The notes under the pieces: model-generated
Told to the model about the DNA's origin: nothing
Seen by the model: only the letters and a program-made list of their open reading frames with translations
Database searches by the model: none
NCBI GenBank assembly: GCA_023418595.1
Contig: JAEZZI010000013.1
Location: forward strand, 110,576 to 174,575
Reading direction: 5' to 3'
Source of the DNA: Pseudomonadota bacterium
Lineage (GTDB): Bacteria > Pseudomonadota > Alphaproteobacteria > Sphingomonadales > Sphingomonadaceae
Length of the DNA: 64,000 bases
Translations under genes and position numbers: made by a program
Shown: positions 1 to 7,972 of the stretch, in pieces
How positions within the stretch are numbered: position 1 is the stretch's first letter
How the letters are laid out: the number at the start of each line of letters is the position of its first letter

Positions 1-27
1 TATGTTCATTTCGACGAGGAGAAGGCG

Positions 28-636
28 GTGCAGGCGTTCGACGACGTGGCATTTCCGCTGGCGCTGGGGCGCGAGGTGGAAGTCTCCCCCGAATGGTCGA
101 CCGCGGTGGTCGCGAGTGCCGGGGGGCATGAGAAGCGCAATGCCGAATGGGCCGAGGCGCGCACCCGCTACGATGTCGGACCCGGATTGCGCAGCGAAGC
201 CGATATTGCCGACCTGCTGGCGTTCTTTCGCGCGCGGATGGGACCGGCGCGGGGGTTCCGCCTGCGCGATCCGTTCGATGCAACGTCGGGCGAAGGCGCG
301 GTGTCGGCAACCGACCAGGTAATCGGGATCGGCGACGGCAACCATGCGGTGTTCGATCTGGTCAAGACTTATGGCGAGCAGCGGCGGCGGATCACGCGGC
401 CGGTGGCAGGCAGCGTGCGGGTGGCGATCGATGGGGTCGAGACGCAGGGCTTTGCGGTCGAGCCGGGCGGGCGCGTCGTGCTGGACGAACCGCCCGAGGA
501 CGGCGCGATCGTCACCGCGGGGTTCGTGTTCGACGTGCCGGTGCGCTTCGCTGAGGACCGGCTGAGCGTCAACCGCGCGACGTTCCTTGCCGGAGAAGCG
601 GTGTCGGTGCCGCTGATCGAGGTGCGCGAGGCATGA
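28..636 (+). CDS. GTA/phage distal tail protein, DUF2460 family (GTA gene 12 homologue)
   Basis: A 202-residue protein of the DUF2460 type, the Dit-like distal tail protein that joins tail tube to baseplate in Rhodobacter capsulatus GTA (gene 12). Family features seen are the N-terminal FDDVAFPLALGREV segment, the GGHEKRNAEW stretch and the FRARMGPARGFRLRDPFD segment. The GTG at 28 is preceded by AGGAG at 15-19 and fits the usual short N-terminus. The frame is open to base 1, so a longer N-terminus cannot be fully excluded. Its stop overlaps the next start by four bases (ATGA), as expected in a tail operon. The rest of the cluster lies to the left, outside the window. Confidence 0.85.
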   Translation: MQAFDDVAFPLALGREVEVSPEWSTAVVASAGGHEKRNAEWAEARTRYDVGPGLRSEADIADLLAFFRARMGPARGFRLRDPFDATSGEGAVSATDQVIGIGDGNHAVFDLVKTYGEQRRRITRPVAGSVRVAIDGVETQGFAVEPGGRVVLDEPPEDGAIVTAGFVFDVPVRFAEDRLSVNRATFLAGEAVSVPLIEVREA

Positions 637-1445
637 AGGTGCCCGAATGGATGAAAGGCGACCTGACCAGCGTCGCATTTTGCTGGCGGATCGAGCGGCG
701 CGACGGGATCGCGATCGGGCTGACCTCGCACGACCGCGATCTGGTGATCGAGGATTTCCGCTATCGTGCGGCGCCGGGAATGGTGCCGTCGGCGATCACG
801 CGGGGGGACGCGGCGGGCGAGGGCGGAATGGAGGTGTCGGGCGCGCTGGGCGGCGATGCGATCGCCGAGATCGACCTGATCGCCGGGCGTTGGGACGGGG
901 CCGAGGTGCGGGTGTTCGCGACCGACTGGGCAAGCGGCGAGACGCTGTCGCTGGGTGGCGGAACGTTCGGGGCAGTCGAATTGAGCGCGGACGGATTCAG
1001 CGCGGAACTGCGCGGGGCGCTGGCGGCGCTCGACGCGCCGGTGAGCGAGCGGACTTCGCCCGACTGCCGTGCCGAACTGGGCGACGCGCGCTGCCGCGTG
1101 GCGATGGCGGGGCGGCGGCGGTTCGCGCGCGTACTGGCGGTCGAGGGACGCGTGCTGACGGTCGATGCGGTCGAGCCGGTGGCCAATGCCTATGGCGAGG
1201 GGCGGCTGGTCTGGTTCGGCGGACGCAATTCGGGCCTGGAGGATGCGGTGCTGTCGTCGGAAGGCGCGACGCTGACCCTGCGGCGCGAGCCGCGGTTCGA
1301 CGGCGTGGGCGCGCTGGTGCGGATCGACGAGGGGTGCGACAAGATGCTCGCGACCTGTGCGGCGCGGTTCGGCAATGCGGTGAATTTTCAGGGCGAGCCT
1401 TATCTGCCCGGCATCGACCTGCTGACGCGCTATCCGGGCGGATGA
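633..1445 (+). CDS. GTA/phage tail hub protein, DUF2163 family (GTA gene 13 homologue)
   Basis: A 270-residue DUF2163 protein corresponding to GTA gene 13, a component of the tail hub. Visible features are the CWRIERRDG start region, the LTSHDRDL motif typical of the family, and C-terminal cysteines around DCRAELGDARC and GCDKMLATCAARF, which in GTA hub proteins belong to a conserved Cys-containing end (family knowledge). It overlaps the DUF2460 gene by ATGA at its start and the NlpC/P60 gene by ATGA at its end. This indicates translational coupling inside one operon. Length is normal for the family. Confidence 0.87.
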   Translation: MKVPEWMKGDLTSVAFCWRIERRDGIAIGLTSHDRDLVIEDFRYRAAPGMVPSAITRGDAAGEGGMEVSGALGGDAIAEIDLIAGRWDGAEVRVFATDWASGETLSLGGGTFGAVELSADGFSAELRGALAALDAPVSERTSPDCRAELGDARCRVAMAGRRRFARVLAVEGRVLTVDAVEPVANAYGEGRLVWFGGRNSGLEDAVLSSEGATLTLRREPRFDGVGALVRIDEGCDKMLATCAARFGNAVNFQGEPYLPGIDLLTRYPGG

Positions 1446-2149
1446 GCGCGGCGGCGGGCGTCGTCCTGGCGGCGGCGCGCGCGCTGGTTGGCACGACGTT
1501 TCGGCTGCACGGGCGCGATCCGGCGCATGGGCTGGATTGCGTCGGGCTGATCTGCGTGGCGTTCGCGGCTGCCGGGGTGCGGATCGTGGCGCCGGGCGGA
1601 TACCGGCTGGCGAGCGGGCGGCTGGATGCGTTCGAAGCGGCGGCGTCGGGCGCAGGGTTGTGCGTCGTTGCCGAGACAAGGGCGGGCGATGCGGTGCTGT
1701 GCCGGGTCGATTCGCGGCAATGGCATCTGGGCATCGCAAGCGGCGACGGGCTGATCCATGCCGATGCGGGGCTGGGGCGCGTGGTCGAGCGACCGGGCGC
1801 GATCCCGTGGCCGGTGGTCCGGTGCTGGCGGGTTGAATTGGGGGGAGAAGCGGATGGCAACGCTGGCGCTGACGGTGGTGGGCGGCGCGATCGGGGGACC
1901 GGTCGGCGCGATGCTGGGGGCGGTGATCGGGCAGCAGGCGGATGCCGCGATCTTTGCGCCCAAGGGCAGGGAGGGGCCGCGACTGACCGATCTGTCGGTG
2001 CAGACGTCGAGTTACGGCAGCCACGTCCCGCATCTGTTCGGGACGATGCGCGTCGCGGGCACGGTGATCTGGGCGACCGAGCTGAAGGAAAGCCGATCGA
2101 CGAGCGGCGGCGGCAAGGGGCGGGCCTCGACGACGCGTTACAGCTATAG
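1442..2149 (+). CDS. NlpC/P60-family tail peptidase with abnormal C-terminal extension (GTA gene 14 homologue)
   Basis: Cell-wall peptidase of the GTA/phage tail tip. Residues 1-132 match the NlpC/P60 fold: catalytic Cys in GLDCVGLI, catalytic His in WHLGIASGDG, and the closing LIHADAGLGRVVERPG segment, ending with WRVE. Family members usually stop about here. In this sequence the frame has no stop until 2149, so about 100 further Gly/Arg/Asp-rich residues are read out of frame through the ribosome-binding site and the first 296 bases of the next gene. The extension looks like shadow coding. A lost stop, a frameshift or a sequencing error near 1830-1845 are the options. The domain call is firm, the true C-terminus is not. 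Confidence 0.78.
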   Translation: MSAAAGVVLAAARALVGTTFRLHGRDPAHGLDCVGLICVAFAAAGVRIVAPGGYRLASGRLDAFEAAASGAGLCVVAETRAGDAVLCRVDSRQWHLGIASGDGLIHADAGLGRVVERPGAIPWPVVRCWRVELGGEADGNAGADGGGRRDRGTGRRDAGGGDRAAGGCRDLCAQGQGGAATDRSVGADVELRQPRPASVRDDARRGHGDLGDRAEGKPIDERRRQGAGLDDALQL

Positions 2150-3977
2150 CGCGTCGTTCGCGGTGCTGTTGTCGGCGCGCGCGGTGCGGCGCGTGCTCCG
2201 CATCTGGGCCGATGGTAAATTGCTGCGCGGGGCGGCGGGCGACTGGAAGGTGCCGACCGGGTTCCGCCTGCATGTCGGCGATCCCGACCAGCCGGTCGAT
2301 CCGCTGATCGCGTCGGCGGAAGGGATTAGCGCGACGCCCGCGCATCGCGGCCATGCCTATGCCGTGTTCGAGGATCTGGCGCTGGAAGCGTTCGGCAATC
2401 GCATCCCGTCGCTGACCTTCGAGGTGGAGGCCGATGTCGGTGCTGTCAGTGCGGGGGCGATCGTCGGAGCGGTGGCGCCTGGCGTCGTGGTGGAATCGGG
2501 GGGTACGGGCTTTGGCGGTTTTGCAGCGGTCGGCGAGCGCCGGCGTTCGATCGTCGAGCTGATGTCCGAAGTGGAGGGCGGGTGGATCGAGGCGGGCGAG
2601 GCGCTTCGCTGGCGGGCCGGGGCGGGCGATGCGATCGAGCTGAACTTTGACGACATGGCTTCGGGCGGCGGCATCGGGACGCAGCGGGCCATCAGCACCG
2701 CGGATCGCGCGCCGACTTCGCTGGTGCTGCGGCATCACGATCCGGTGCGCGATTACCAGATCGGCAGCCAGCGGGTGCGGCGTCCGGGAAGCGGCGCGCA
2801 GGAAGCGATGATCGACGCGCCGATGGCGATGAGCGCGGAGGTTGCGCGCGGGCTGGCGCTGGCCGCGATCGAGCGGCGCGATGCGGAGCGCGAGACGCGA
2901 AGGGTTACGCTTGACTGGCGGTGGATGGGGGCGGTTCCCGGCATCGTGGTGCGATTGGCGGATGACGCGGGCCTGTGGCGGGTGCGCGAGGTGACGGTCG
3001 AGGCGATGACCGTGCGGTTCGATCTGGTGCGGGTCGGTTTTGGAGCGGTCGCGCTCTCGGCGGCATCCGGGCGGGCGCTGCTGGCGCCGGACCTGAATGC
3101 CGGGGAAACCCGCGTCGAACTGATCGAGCTGCCGCCCATCGATGGCGTGGCGGACGCGCCGCAACTGTTCGTCGCGGCGTGCGGCACCGGCGCGGGGTGG
3201 CGGGCGGCTGCGCTGTCGACCAGCATCGATGCCGGCGCGAGCTGGCAGGCGGCGGGGCGCACGTCGGGCGTCGCGATCATGGGGGTGCTGACGGCAGCGC
3301 CCGCGGCGGCCCCCGCCACGCTGATCGACCGGGCGAATGCGATCGAGGTCGAGTTGCATATGCCCGGCGCGCTGCTCAACGATGCCGATGACCGGGCAAT
3401 GGACGCGGGCGGCAATCTGGCAATGGTCGGCGACGAACTGATCCAGTTCGGCCGCGCGGCGCCGATCGGCGGCAATCGATGGCGGCTGTCGGAATTGTGG
3501 CGCGGGCGGCGCGGGACCGAATTCGCCGCGGGGGCGCAACTGATCGGCGACCGCTTCGTCCTGATCGAGGCTGAGGCGATGCTGCCGGTCGGATCGCTGG
3601 GCAGTGCGCCGGGACGCGATGTGCATGTGCTGGCAAACGGCATCGGTGATTCGGGCGGCGGGGTCGAGTGCGTGCGCCGTGTCACCGGCTGGTCGGTGCG
3701 ACCGCCCGCTCCGGTGCACGGCGTGATCGAGCATGGCGGTGACGAGGCGCGATCGCTGCGCTGGGTACGACGCAGCCGCCATGGATGGGGCTGGCACGAT
3801 CTGGTCGATGTGCCGATCGGCGAAGAGCGCGAACGCTATCGCTGCGAATGGGGCGGGGGGAGTGCCGAGGTGACGGTTCCGGCGTTCGCGCTGCCGCCGG
3901 GAATCGAGAGCGCGACGGTGCGACAGCAGGGCACGGTGGCGGCGTCGCTGCCGCTGGTCATCAGTCAGTCGGTTTGA
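1854..3977 (+). CDS. GTA/phage tail tip protein, short megatron-like (GTA gene 15 homologue)
   Basis: A 707-residue tail tip/host-specificity protein. The start MATLALTVVG followed by a glycine-rich GGAIGGPVGAMLGAVIGQQ stretch is the hallmark N-terminus of GTA gene 15 proteins. The ATG at 1854 has a GGGGGGAGAAG ribosome site immediately upstream. An earlier in-frame start at 1758 would lie inside the peptidase domain and is unlikely. In R. capsulatus this protein is about 1,300 residues and carries a TIM-barrel glycosidase-like domain. This one is far shorter, so part of the central enzymatic region appears absent. It is the last large gene before DUF2793. Confidence 0.83.
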   Translation: MATLALTVVGGAIGGPVGAMLGAVIGQQADAAIFAPKGREGPRLTDLSVQTSSYGSHVPHLFGTMRVAGTVIWATELKESRSTSGGGKGRASTTRYSYSASFAVLLSARAVRRVLRIWADGKLLRGAAGDWKVPTGFRLHVGDPDQPVDPLIASAEGISATPAHRGHAYAVFEDLALEAFGNRIPSLTFEVEADVGAVSAGAIVGAVAPGVVVESGGTGFGGFAAVGERRRSIVELMSEVEGGWIEAGEALRWRAGAGDAIELNFDDMASGGGIGTQRAISTADRAPTSLVLRHHDPVRDYQIGSQRVRRPGSGAQEAMIDAPMAMSAEVARGLALAAIERRDAERETRRVTLDWRWMGAVPGIVVRLADDAGLWRVREVTVEAMTVRFDLVRVGFGAVALSAASGRALLAPDLNAGETRVELIELPPIDGVADAPQLFVAACGTGAGWRAAALSTSIDAGASWQAAGRTSGVAIMGVLTAAPAAAPATLIDRANAIEVELHMPGALLNDADDRAMDAGGNLAMVGDELIQFGRAAPIGGNRWRLSELWRGRRGTEFAAGAQLIGDRFVLIEAEAMLPVGSLGSAPGRDVHVLANGIGDSGGGVECVRRVTGWSVRPPAPVHGVIEHGGDEARSLRWVRRSRHGWGWHDLVDVPIGEERERYRCEWGGGSAEVTVPAFALPPGIESATVRQQGTVAASLPLVISQSV

Positions 3978-3996
3978 CGTCAACCGGGAGTGGAAC

Positions 3997-4509
3997 ATGG
4001 ATTTGTCGAACACGCATCGGCTAGGGTTGCCGTTGCTGCATGCGGGGCAGGCGCAGAAGGAGATCTGGCATAACGAGGCGCTCGCGCTGCTCGACCTGAT
4101 GGTGCAGCCGGTGGTCCGGTCGATCGGAGACGCCGCGCCGCCGGAGGCGCCCGAGCCGGGTCAGTGCCATGTCGTTGGGACGGACGCGCAGGCCGAATGG
4201 GCGGGGCATGAGCATGCGATCGCCGGCTGGACCGCAGCCGGATGGCGATTCGTCGAACCGGTCGAGGGCATGCACGTCGTGATGGCGGAAACGATGGTTC
4301 CTGCAAGCTTTGTCGAAGGCGCCTGGCGCGTCGGGATCGTGCCGGCATCCGAACTGCGGATAAACGGGCACAAGGTGGTGGGTCAGCGAGGGGCTGCGGT
4401 CGCGGTTCCGTCAGGCGGAACCGTGATCGACGGGGAGGCGAGAACGGCGATTTCATCGATCATAGAAGCCCTGACCGAGCATGGGTTGATCGCCGCCCCG
4501 ACGGCCTGA
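3997..4509 (+). CDS. DUF2793 domain protein at the end of the GTA-like cluster
   Basis: A 170-residue DUF2793 protein. The N-terminal LGLPLLHAGQAQKEIWHNEA segment is characteristic: DUF2793 proteins open with an L-P-x-L-x-x-x-Q-x-x-K-x-x-x-x-N-E-A pattern. Such genes close GTA-like clusters in sphingomonads and also occur as tail accessory or fibre proteins in prophages. The molecular role is not established; a receptor-contacting tip component is a reasonable guess. It begins 19 bases after the tail tip gene, probably in the same operon. No signal peptide is visible. Confidence 0.8.
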   Translation: MDLSNTHRLGLPLLHAGQAQKEIWHNEALALLDLMVQPVVRSIGDAAPPEAPEPGQCHVVGTDAQAEWAGHEHAIAGWTAAGWRFVEPVEGMHVVMAETMVPASFVEGAWRVGIVPASELRINGHKVVGQRGAAVAVPSGGTVIDGEARTAISSIIEALTEHGLIAAPTA

Positions 4510-4616
4510 TCTGTGTTGTTCATGCAACACCATCCGATTTTTGTTCGCTTGCGCGGAAACCAACCATTGAGTAGGGAGTTTGCGCTGTCCGTATGGACAA
4601 CCAAGAAAGGGGATTT

Positions 4617-5723
4617 ATGATGCGGAAGCTTGCCCTCACAGTGGCACTCGCGACCACCGCACTCGCCACTCCCGCCCTTGCCCGCGACAACGCGTGGTAT
4701 GTTGGCGTCGAAGGCGGTGCGATGATCGTGGAAGATATCGATTTCACGCTTGAAAGCACTGGCGCTCAGATCAACAGCACCGATTCCGACTATGGTTGGG
4801 ACGTCGGTGGAACGGTTGGCTACGACTTTGGCGGGTTCCGTCTGGAAGCCGAAGTCAGCTACCGCGAAGCGAATGTCGAATCGCACACCACCAGCGTTGC
4901 TTTCCCGGGCATCCCTGTCGGCGTTTATGAAAATCGCGCCTATGGCGATGCGTCGGCACTGAGCTTCATGGTCAACGCGCTGCTCGACTTCGGTCCCGAT
5001 GACGGCCTTCAGGGCTTTGTCGGCGGCGGCGCCGGTGTCGCTCGCGTGAAGTACAACGAATATGGCATCCTGCCGACGACTCTGATCGACGACAGCGACA
5101 CCGTGTTCGCATGGCAGGCGATCGCTGGTGTGCGTGCGCCGCTCAGCGACAATGTCGACGTGACCTTCAAGTATCGCTTCTTCAACGCCGACGACGTCAA
5201 CACCGTTGCGGCAACGGGTGCGGAACTCGAATCGCGCTTCCGTTCGCACAGCCTGCTCGGTGGCCTGACGTTCAACTTCGGCGCGCCGCCGCCGCCCCCG
5301 CCGCCCGCTCCGGAGCCTGCTCCGCTGCCGCCGCCCGCACCTGCGCCCGCTCCGGCGCCGGAACCGGTCGTCTGCACGCCTGGCCCGTACATCGTGTTCT
5401 TCGAGTGGGATCGCTCGGACATCACGCCGGAAGCCGGTGGCATCCTCGACAACGCCGTGTCGGCCTATCAGAGCTGCGGTAACGCGCAGGTCATGCTGGC
5501 AGGTCACGCCGACCGTTCGGGTGCAGCAAGCTACAACGTCGGTCTTTCGCAGCGTCGTGCGGACGCAGTGCGCGCCTATCTCGGCTCGCGCGGCATCCCC
5601 GATGGCGTGATGACCACCGAAGCGTTCGGCGAAAGCCGTCCGCGCGTCGACACCGCAGACGGTGTTCGCGAACTCCAGAACCGTCGTGTGGAAATCACCT
5701 ACGGTCCGGGTTCGGGCATGTAA
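4617..5723 (+). CDS. OmpA-family outer membrane protein (beta-barrel plus OmpA peptidoglycan-binding domain)
   Basis: A 368-residue outer membrane protein. Order: signal peptide (MMRKLALTVALATTALA, cleavage after TPALA), an eight-strand OmpA-like barrel of about 210 residues (NAWYVGVEGGAMIVED to HSLLGGLTFNFG), a proline-rich linker, then an OmpA C-terminal domain with YIVFFEWDRSDITPEA and GHADRSGAASYNVGLSQRRA for binding peptidoglycan. It likely tethers outer membrane to cell wall. ATG 4617 (or 4620) follows AAGAAAGGGG. An upstream ATG at 4593 would place eight extra residues before the signal peptide. The gene ends in a strong terminator. Codon use with few GGG/CGG codons compared with the GTA genes suggests high expression. 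Confidence 0.92.
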   Translation: MMRKLALTVALATTALATPALARDNAWYVGVEGGAMIVEDIDFTLESTGAQINSTDSDYGWDVGGTVGYDFGGFRLEAEVSYREANVESHTTSVAFPGIPVGVYENRAYGDASALSFMVNALLDFGPDDGLQGFVGGGAGVARVKYNEYGILPTTLIDDSDTVFAWQAIAGVRAPLSDNVDVTFKYRFFNADDVNTVAATGAELESRFRSHSLLGGLTFNFGAPPPPPPPAPEPAPLPPPAPAPAPAPEPVVCTPGPYIVFFEWDRSDITPEAGGILDNAVSAYQSCGNAQVMLAGHADRSGAASYNVGLSQRRADAVRAYLGSRGIPDGVMTTEAFGESRPRVDTADGVRELQNRRVEITYGPGSGM

Positions 5724-5750
5724 GCCACGCTTCCTTCGGGAACGAGAACG

Positions 5751-5781
5751 GGGAGGTCGGAGCAATCCGGCCTCCCTTTTT
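5751..5781 (+). terminator. Intrinsic terminator after the OmpA gene
   Basis: GGGAGGTCGG (5751-5760) pairs with CCGGCCTCCC (5767-5776) with one T-G wobble, six-base loop AGCAAT, followed by TTTTTCT. It lies 28 bases after the OmpA stop and works for plus-strand transcription only. Confidence 0.9.
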
Positions 5782-5844
5782 CTTTGCTCGGGAAATCCGA
5801 ACGCTCTCGCGGGCTGCGCGCGCGATCCGAGCGGTTTCCGCGCG

Positions 5845-6579
5845 CTAGTTCGCGGGGGCGTCGAGTGCCTGCTGCATCCAGCCTGGCACCAGCGCGTCAC
5901 CCAGCGCTTCGGTTCGACGCAGCGCGATCATCCTGCCCAGTTCGGGATAGGCAATCCGCATCTTCGCTTCGCCGTCGCTGATGGGTGCAACAACGAGCCG
6001 CCGGTTGACCTTGCCGCGATAATGCATCCGCGCGGTATTTTCCTGGCCGATAAAGCAGCCCTTGTCGAACGCGGTGCCGTTCAGTTCGCGCGCATTTGCC
6101 TCCAGCCACAAGGTCTGGTCCTGGCCGAGTTCGTCGGCGCCTTCGGTCACGCCAAGCGAGAGGCGATGCGCGCGCCATCCTTGCGCCGGTTCGCCCGGTT
6201 CTCCCAGCCAGCGATTGCCGAGTGCTGCCAGACGCGGATCGCGAACGCCCTGGCCATCCGACGGCGACCAGTGCACGCCGCCCTCTGCGGCGGCGATCTC
6301 GATCGGTCGGCGCAGGCGATACAGGCCCAAACGCCGGGCCAGCGCATCGCGCTGGGCTGCTTCGCAATCGATCAGGATCGCGTCGCCATCATCCCACAGC
6401 AGAAAATCGAACAGCGCCTTGCCTTGTGCGGTCAGCAGCCCGCTCCATTGCGGCGCGCCGGGCGCGACGCGGCGCATGTCCTGCGTCACCAATCCTTGCA
6501 GGAAGCCACGCACATCTTCGCCGGACAGGCGGAGCAGCGCACGATCGGCAAGCCAGGTGCCGGGGGTGGTATCGGTCAT
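5845..6579 (-). CDS. ygfZ: YgfZ/GcvT-like folate-binding protein (Fe-S cluster assembly/repair)
   Basis: A 244-residue YgfZ-family protein, a tetrahydrofolate-binding factor that helps maintain some [4Fe-4S] enzymes. The diagnostic motif is KGCFIGQE (family consensus K-G-C-[YF]-x-G-Q-E) near residue 180. The N-terminal RALLRLSGEDVRGFLQGLVT segment is typical too. The minus-strand ATG at 6579 is chosen; a TTG two codons upstream at 6585 is also in frame. It is divergent from the dihydroorotase-like gene and convergent with the OmpA gene. Length is normal for the shorter alphaproteobacterial YgfZ proteins. Confidence 0.87.
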   Translation of the reverse strand: MTDTTPGTWLADRALLRLSGEDVRGFLQGLVTQDMRRVAPGAPQWSGLLTAQGKALFDFLLWDDGDAILIDCEAAQRDALARRLGLYRLRRPIEIAAAEGGVHWSPSDGQGVRDPRLAALGNRWLGEPGEPAQGWRAHRLSLGVTEGADELGQDQTLWLEANARELNGTAFDKGCFIGQENTARMHYRGKVNRRLVVAPISDGEAKMRIAYPELGRMIALRRTEALGDALVPGWMQQALDAPAN

Positions 6580-6642
6580 GGCCAAGAGTTAGGGTCTCGC
6601 CTGCACGGGTTACAAGCCCGAACGACGAGGAAAGCGCCGACC

Positions 6643-7971
6643 ATGCCCAGCTATGACCTGATCCTGACCAATGGTACCGTCCATACGCCCAGCGGCCCGG
6701 TGCAGGCCGATATTGGCGTGCGCGCGGGCAAGATCGCAGGGGTCGGCGTCGGCGGCGATGCGGGCGAGACGATCGACTGCACCGGGCTCGACATCCTGCC
6801 CGGCGTGATCGACACGCAGGTCCATTTCCGCGAACCGGGTCTGGAGCATAAGGAAGATCTGGAAAGCGGCAGCCGCGCGGCGGTGCTGGGCGGCGTGACC
6901 GCGGTGTTCGAAATGCCCAACACCAACCCCAACACCGACACCGCCGAGGCGGTCGCCGACAAGCTGGCGCGCGCGCGCGACCGGATGTGGTGCGACCATG
7001 CCTTCTATGTCGGCGCGACATCGGCCAATGCCGAGCATCTGGCGGAGCTGGAGCGGCTTCCGGGCACGGCGGGGGTCAAGATCTTCATGGGCGCATCGAC
7101 CGGCAGCCTGCTGGTGGCCGAGGATGCCGAACTGGCGCGCGTGCTGGCATCGGGCCAGCGTCGCGTGGCAATCCACGCCGAGGACGAGGCGCGGATGAAC
7201 GCGCGCGCGGATTTGCGGGTGGAGGGCGATCCGTCATCGCATCCCGTCTGGCGCGACGACGAAAGCGCGATGCTTGCCACAAGGCGCATCCTGAACCTTG
7301 CGCGCGAAACCCGGCGGCGCATCCATGTGCTGCATGTGACGACGCCTGCCGAGCTGGAACTGCTGGGCGCCAACAAGGACATCGCCAGTTGCGAAGTCAC
7401 GCCCCAGCATCTGACGCTGGCCGGGGAAGAGGCCTATCCCGAACTCGGCAGTCATGCCCAGATGAACCCGCCGATCCGCTCGCGCGCGCACCGCGATGGG
7501 TTGTGGCACTGGGTGACGCAAGGCGTGCCCGACGTGATCGGATCGGACCATGCGCCGCATACGATCGAGGAAAAGGCCAAGCCCTATCCGTCCAGCCCCA
7601 GCGGGATGCCGGGGGTGCAGACGCTGCTGCCGCTGCTGCTCGATCATGTGGCGAACGGGCGGCTGACGCTGGCGCGGCTGATCGACCTGACCAGCGCCGG
7701 CGCGCAGCGTATTTTCGGGATCGCCGGCAAAGGCCGGATCGCGGTCGGTTATGATGCCGATTTTACCGTCGTCGATCTGAAGAAACGCTGGACGATCGAC
7801 GAGGCATGGCTGGCGTCGCGCTGCGGCTGGTCGCCCTTCACCGGCCGCAACCTGACCGGAAAGCCGATGGGCACGATCGTGCGTGGACGTCGCGTCATGT
7901 GGGACAGCGAACTGGCCGAGGCCGCCACCGGCCGCCCCGTCAGGTTCGAAGCGACCGAGTTTTCCGGTTAG
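6643..7971 (+). CDS. pyrC: Dihydroorotase (class I type) or close amidohydrolase
   Basis: A 442-residue cytosolic amidohydrolase that probably interconverts carbamoyl-aspartate and dihydroorotate in pyrimidine synthesis. Seen: DTQVHFREPG at 57-66, EMPNTNP, the metal-bridging lysine in GVKIFMGAS, IHAEDE, HVLHVTT, and the catalytic Asp in GSDHAPHT. The usual D-x-H-x-H-x-R signature reads D-T-Q-V-H-F-R, so the first metal-ligand His is Gln; from memory many alphaproteobacterial homologues share this. Start ATG 6643 follows GAGGAAAG; a long in-frame upstream extension overlaps ygfZ antisense and is rejected. A hydantoinase-like amidohydrolase is the alternative. Confidence 0.84.
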   Translation: MPSYDLILTNGTVHTPSGPVQADIGVRAGKIAGVGVGGDAGETIDCTGLDILPGVIDTQVHFREPGLEHKEDLESGSRAAVLGGVTAVFEMPNTNPNTDTAEAVADKLARARDRMWCDHAFYVGATSANAEHLAELERLPGTAGVKIFMGASTGSLLVAEDAELARVLASGQRRVAIHAEDEARMNARADLRVEGDPSSHPVWRDDESAMLATRRILNLARETRRRIHVLHVTTPAELELLGANKDIASCEVTPQHLTLAGEEAYPELGSHAQMNPPIRSRAHRDGLWHWVTQGVPDVIGSDHAPHTIEEKAKPYPSSPSGMPGVQTLLPLLLDHVANGRLTLARLIDLTSAGAQRIFGIAGKGRIAVGYDADFTVVDLKKRWTIDEAWLASRCGWSPFTGRNLTGKPMGTIVRGRRVMWDSELAEAATGRPVRFEATEFSG

Positions 7972-7972
7972 A

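Noticed and set aside
369..4013. 1,214-codon open frame on the minus strand opposite the GTA genes
   Set aside because: Arg/His/Pro-rich translation without domains; it mirrors strongly supported plus-strand genes. Long antisense frames are expected at this GC content.
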